NCBI GenBank assembly: GCA_012799535.1
Contig: JAAZLB010000055.1
Span: forward strand, 1-7,693
DNA length: 7,693 nt
Direction: 5' to 3'
DNA from: Bacillota bacterium
Lineage (GTDB): Bacteria > Bacillota > Limnochordia > Darwinibacteriales > Darwinibacteriaceae
The notes under the pieces were generated by a model, which was not told where the DNA came from, made no database searches, and saw nothing but the letters and a program-made list of their open reading frames with translations. The first letter of the stretch is position 1; each line of letters starts with the position of its first letter. The translations under genes were made by a program, and so were the position numbers. Shown piece by piece: positions 5,611 to 7,693 of the stretch.

Positions 5611-6054
5611 TTACTTTTTCCAACGCAATTTCGGACGGAACCGCAGGGGAGTCCGAGCCCAACTAAGCTTCAAGTCGGCCAGTAGAACTAAGGGTGCAGA
5701 GACTAAACGTAAAAAAAGAGTCAGGATAAAACTCAGCACGGTCATGATCAGATTAAAAAGCCAGAGCAAGATCCCAGTCACAATCCCACTAAGGAGCAAT
5801 TTATAAAAAAAGAAGCCAAGGACCAGACCGATCACCACATAACCCCGTAATTCCCCCCAGTTAGCTAATAGCAGATAGAGAATTAAAACAGGGGTGACCA
5901 AGGCCCAAAAGAGCAGATCTAAAAGGGGGGTACTAAAAAACCCCGGACGCAGTAACCCACGGATCACCCGAAACAAATCAAAGAAAACACCTAAAGAAAC
6001 CCCAGCTAAAAGCACGATGCCGAAGGAATAAAGCTGAGTACTTAAAGGTACCAC
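5611..6054 (-). CDS. yabQ: Spore cortex biosynthesis membrane protein YabQ
   Basis: A 147-residue, strongly hydrophobic protein with four or five predicted membrane segments (about 9-29, 43-64, 70-90 and 91-120) and a basic tail (RFRPKLRWKK). The N-terminal pattern LSTQLYSF followed by LGVFFDLFRVIRG (21-33) is typical of YabQ, a mother-cell membrane protein of the outer forespore membrane needed for cortex formation in Bacillus subtilis. I choose GTG at 6054, 8 bases after GGAGG (6067-6063). The GTG at 6063 overlaps the Shine-Dalgarno itself and the TTG at 6057 is only 5 bases away. It follows yabP by 26 bp, so the pair is co-transcribed, probably under the sporulation sigma factor of the mother cell. 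Confidence 0.9.
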   Translation of the reverse strand: MVPLSTQLYSFGIVLLAGVSLGVFFDLFRVIRGLLRPGFFSTPLLDLLFWALVTPVLILYLLLANWGELRGYVVIGLVLGFFFYKLLLSGIVTGILLWLFNLIMTVLSFILTLFLRLVSAPLVLLADLKLSWARTPLRFRPKLRWKK

Positions 6055-6080
6055 CAAGAACACCTCCCGAAAGAGCGATC

Positions 6081-6365
6081 TTAGCGAAACAGTCTCGCCA
6101 AAAGGCCCTTCCCCCGCTTGCCTAGGGATTCCCCTAAGTATTCAATAGATTGAATAAAACCACTGACCAACAAATTGCCCTTTTCCAGATTTAACTCTTT
6201 AATGTGTAAATCCTCACCTTGCACAATTAAACCCCCAAGTTCCGTGTCTAAGACAATTTCCCGATCATCAAAACTCTCCACATGGGTTACCCCGTCTAAG
6301 GTTAGCCGTTCCCTCTCCGCTAAAACTAGTTGATGACGAACATTGCTAAGCCTTTTATCGTCCAT
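6081..6365 (-). CDS. yabP: Sporulation protein YabP
   Basis: A 94-residue soluble protein of the YabP/YqfC family. The core RERLTLDGVTHVESFDDREIVLDTELGGLIVQGEDLHIKELNLEKGNLLVSG (18-69) is the family signature: a small beta-rich fold with the diagnostic GEDLHIKELNLE. Family members are produced in the mother cell during sporulation; the molecular role is not established. The start is the ATG at 6365, 7 bases after GGGGGT; the upstream in-frame TTG (6380) would bury this Shine-Dalgarno. A sigma-E-like element lies at 6396-6424. The C-terminus ends in a short basic stretch (GKRGKGLLARLFR). Confidence 0.93.
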   Translation of the reverse strand: MDDKRLSNVRHQLVLAERERLTLDGVTHVESFDDREIVLDTELGGLIVQGEDLHIKELNLEKGNLLVSGFIQSIEYLGESLGKRGKGLLARLFR

Positions 6366-6395
6366 TAGAACTACCCCCAAGCAAATTCTTTCTAC

Positions 6396-6424
6396 ATTCT
6401 ATGCAGGGGCTGGACGTTTTAGAA
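6396..6424 (-). promoter_or_regulatory. Possible sigma-E promoter for yabP-yabQ
   Basis: On the minus strand CATAGAAT (6403-6396) matches the sporulation sigma-E -10 (CATAnAnT), with TTCTAAA (6424-6418) 14 bases upstream as a weak -35. The position, about 30 bases before the yabP start and just after the spoIID-like stop, suits a promoter, and yabP and yabQ are sigma-E genes in Bacillus subtilis. The -35 match is poor. Confidence 0.4.
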
Positions 6425-7384
6425 TTAGTCGTAGATTTTACGAATCTTAATTCCTTGGAAGAAGGTTTCCACAATTTCAGTGGGGTTCTTGCCCTCTTTA
6501 GCCAACATGAAGGCATCCCACTGGCTCAAGCCCACTCCATGGCCGTAACCGGTGCCTGCAATCTTCAGGTTCCCATTACTAAAGGTCAGCTCCTCCACCA
6601 AGGTAGACTTCATCTTTGTAGAGTCTACTGCTAGACGAAATTGAGGTCCGGAAATTGGAGCTTTACCCTGGGTACCTATTACCTCCATTTTGGTCACTCG
6701 CTTACTTGGACCTTTCTCCACAATCTCAATGTTTTGAATATCACCCACGTTTATCCCTACCTTAGCCAGAAGCTCTTTCAGCTCCGTTCCACTATATTCT
6801 ACTACCCAACGCTTCACATCTTCTGGAACATACTTGTTTTCTGGCAATGTGACGCTTTTAGTAAAGGGTGGTTCCTGCTCTTTATAATCTAAGCCCTCCT
6901 TGGCCCGGGCAGTGGTTCCACCAGAATAGGCGTGAAACCAAGCCCGCACATAGCGATTATCATAGGTCATTACTTGACCTCTAGTCATTTGTACCGCCTC
7001 CTTGATCTCAGGCGTTACTGCTTGCGGATTGAATGCTTGAGTTTCCTCAATTGAAGTGGAAACATCTGCCCCATATTTATCTTTCACACCTCCGCTGGAA
7101 ATAAAATCCATGGTAAAACTGCGAGCGAAGATGGCTTGGGCAGCATAGGCCTCTTTCGGCCAATCAGGAAACATCTCACCTGCTACTACCGCTGCCACAT
7201 ATTCCTCTAGAGGCATCTTACTGATTTTTCCTGTTTCGTTATTATAGACTGTCACTTCCGGTTCTTGTTTGAGATCCCTCGCAATATTTTGGTCATTGCC
7301 AGACCAACTGATTAAAAAAGTCACAGTGGCTACCATCACCAAAACTAGACCAAGCACTACCCCGTGATTGCGGTTAAACTTCAT
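6425..7384 (-). CDS. spoIID: SpoIID/LytB domain protein (stage II sporulation protein D-like)
   Basis: A 319-residue membrane-anchored peptidoglycan lytic enzyme; SpoIID is a lytic transglycosylase of the DMP complex that drives forespore engulfment. One N-terminal membrane helix is at about 9-27 after a basic start. The SpoIID domain opens with KMPLEEYVAAVVAGEMFPDWPKEAYAAQAIFARSF (56-90), in which E70 corresponds to the catalytic glutamate. WFHAYSGGTT (149-158) and the C-terminal GYGHGVGLSQWDAFMLAKEGK (279-299) are also family hallmarks. The protein contains no cysteine. The start is ATG at 7384, 6 bases after AGGGGG; the longer upstream reading has no suitable ribosome binding site. The classical spoIID lies next to murA/spoIIQ, so this copy beside yabP could be a paralogue; the gene symbol is by family. 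Confidence 0.85.
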   Translation of the reverse strand: MKFNRNHGVVLGLVLVMVATVTFLISWSGNDQNIARDLKQEPEVTVYNNETGKISKMPLEEYVAAVVAGEMFPDWPKEAYAAQAIFARSFTMDFISSGGVKDKYGADVSTSIEETQAFNPQAVTPEIKEAVQMTRGQVMTYDNRYVRAWFHAYSGGTTARAKEGLDYKEQEPPFTKSVTLPENKYVPEDVKRWVVEYSGTELKELLAKVGINVGDIQNIEIVEKGPSKRVTKMEVIGTQGKAPISGPQFRLAVDSTKMKSTLVEELTFSNGNLKIAGTGYGHGVGLSQWDAFMLAKEGKNPTEIVETFFQGIKIRKIYD

Positions 7385-7448
7385 ACCCGTCCCCCTACTC
7401 TTTTTTACTAGTTTCACCAAAACTAGAGGAAAAAACGCTAGAAGCATG

Positions 7449-7481
7449 GGTAATATTTGAGTTTATGGGGAAAATATTACC
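7449..7481. repeat. Perfect 10-bp inverted repeat between spoIID-like gene and hup
   Basis: GGTAATATTT (7449-7458) and AAATATTACC (7472-7481) are perfect inverted copies with a 13-base spacer, lying between two divergent genes. The right arm overlaps the possible -35 of hup, and the spacer holds AGTTTATG, which on the minus strand reads CATAAACT, like a sigma-E -10. It is a plausible operator; no T-run follows, so it is not a terminator. Confidence 0.6.
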
Positions 7482-7506
7482 ACTGTAGCAGGAGAACCCG
7501 AATAAT
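7477..7506 (+). promoter_or_regulatory. Possible sigma-A promoter of hup
   Basis: TTACCA (7477-7482) and AATAAT (7501-7506) with an 18-bp spacer match the consensus at 4 of 6 and 5 of 6 positions. It would give a leader of about 38 bases before the GTG start at 7551. The match is moderate and rests on sequence alone. Confidence 0.35.
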
Positions 7507-7550
7507 CCTAGAATAAACAGGTATATTTCCACCTTAAAGGAGGTCTATTT

Positions 7551-7693
7551 GTGAACAAAGCAGAGTTGATCGCTAGTGTAGCCGAAAAGTCTAATATGAC
7601 CAAGAAGGCAGCAAGCGATGCTGTTGAAGCAGTGTTTGCAACCATTTCCGAAAGTTTAGCTAAAGAAGAAAAAGTGACGATTGTAGGATTCGG
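7551..7693 (+). CDS. hup: DNA-binding protein HU (3' part missing)
   Basis: The first 47 residues of a bacterial HU/IHF-family protein, the small dimeric nucleoid protein that bends DNA without strong sequence preference. MNKAELIASVAEKSNMTKKAASDAVEAVFATISESLAKEEKVTIVGFG is the typical helix-turn-helix-like N-terminal body and the conserved VTIVGFG strand that leads into the DNA-binding arms. Family members are about 90 residues, so roughly half is beyond the right edge. The start is GTG, 6 bases after a strong AAGGAGGT. In many Bacillota hup is upstream of yabO-yabP-yabQ-divIC in the same direction; here it is divergent from that cluster. Confidence 0.95.
   Translation, partial: MNKAELIASVAEKSNMTKKAASDAVEAVFATISESLAKEEKVTIVGF

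Noticed and set aside
6401..6892. Rightward open frames opposite the spoIID-like gene
   Set aside because: They lie antisense to a clearly conserved gene and have no ribosome binding sites or recognisable features.
7385..7447. Longer spoIID-like protein starting near 7447
   Set aside because: It lacks a ribosome binding site, adds a second hydrophobic stretch before the normal signal anchor, and ATG at 7384 has AGGGGG at good spacing.
1..7693. Defence system, mobile element, CRISPR or prophage content
   Set aside because: No transposase, integrase, repeat array, toxin-antitoxin pair or phage gene is visible; gene content and base use look like core genome throughout.

Overview
The window looks like chromosomal DNA of an endospore-forming Bacillota, most likely of clostridial type. 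It carries the sporulation genes yabP and yabQ and a SpoIID/LytB protein beside divIC and an S1-domain gene of the YabR type. Shine-Dalgarno sequences are strong (GGAGG-like), GTG, TTG and probably CTG starts are used, and base composition is moderate and slightly AT-rich. I do not assign a genus.

Left part (1-2595). A secreted 5'-nucleotidase/UDP-sugar hydrolase family protein runs leftward and is cut by the window edge. It diverges across about 200 bp from a rightward two-gene unit: a membrane-anchored protein with LG-motif beta repeats (DUF4097/adhesin-like) and a small three-helix membrane protein (DUF6249-like). That unit ends at a strong, probably bidirectional terminator.

Middle part (2594-5200), all leftward. 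In transcription order these are an S1-domain RNA-binding protein with a perfect consensus sigma-A promoter and its own terminator, then DUF501 and a Ppx/GppA phosphatase coupled by an ATGA overlap, then tRNA-Leu(UAA) with its own promoter and terminator, then a YueI/DUF1694 protein. The DUF501 gene appears to start at CTG; its conserved N-terminal part lies upstream of any ATG, GTG or TTG start.

Right part (5224-7693). A leftward cluster spoIID-like, yabP, yabQ, divIC links engulfment-type peptidoglycan hydrolysis, spore cortex/coat assembly and septum formation. It diverges from a gene for the nucleoid protein HU that is cut by the right edge. A perfect 10-bp inverted repeat lies between the divergent pair.

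I see no transposon, prophage, CRISPR array, defence system or obviously foreign gene. The region is ordinary core genome. The points of interest are start codons, regulatory architecture and gene order rather than a new system.
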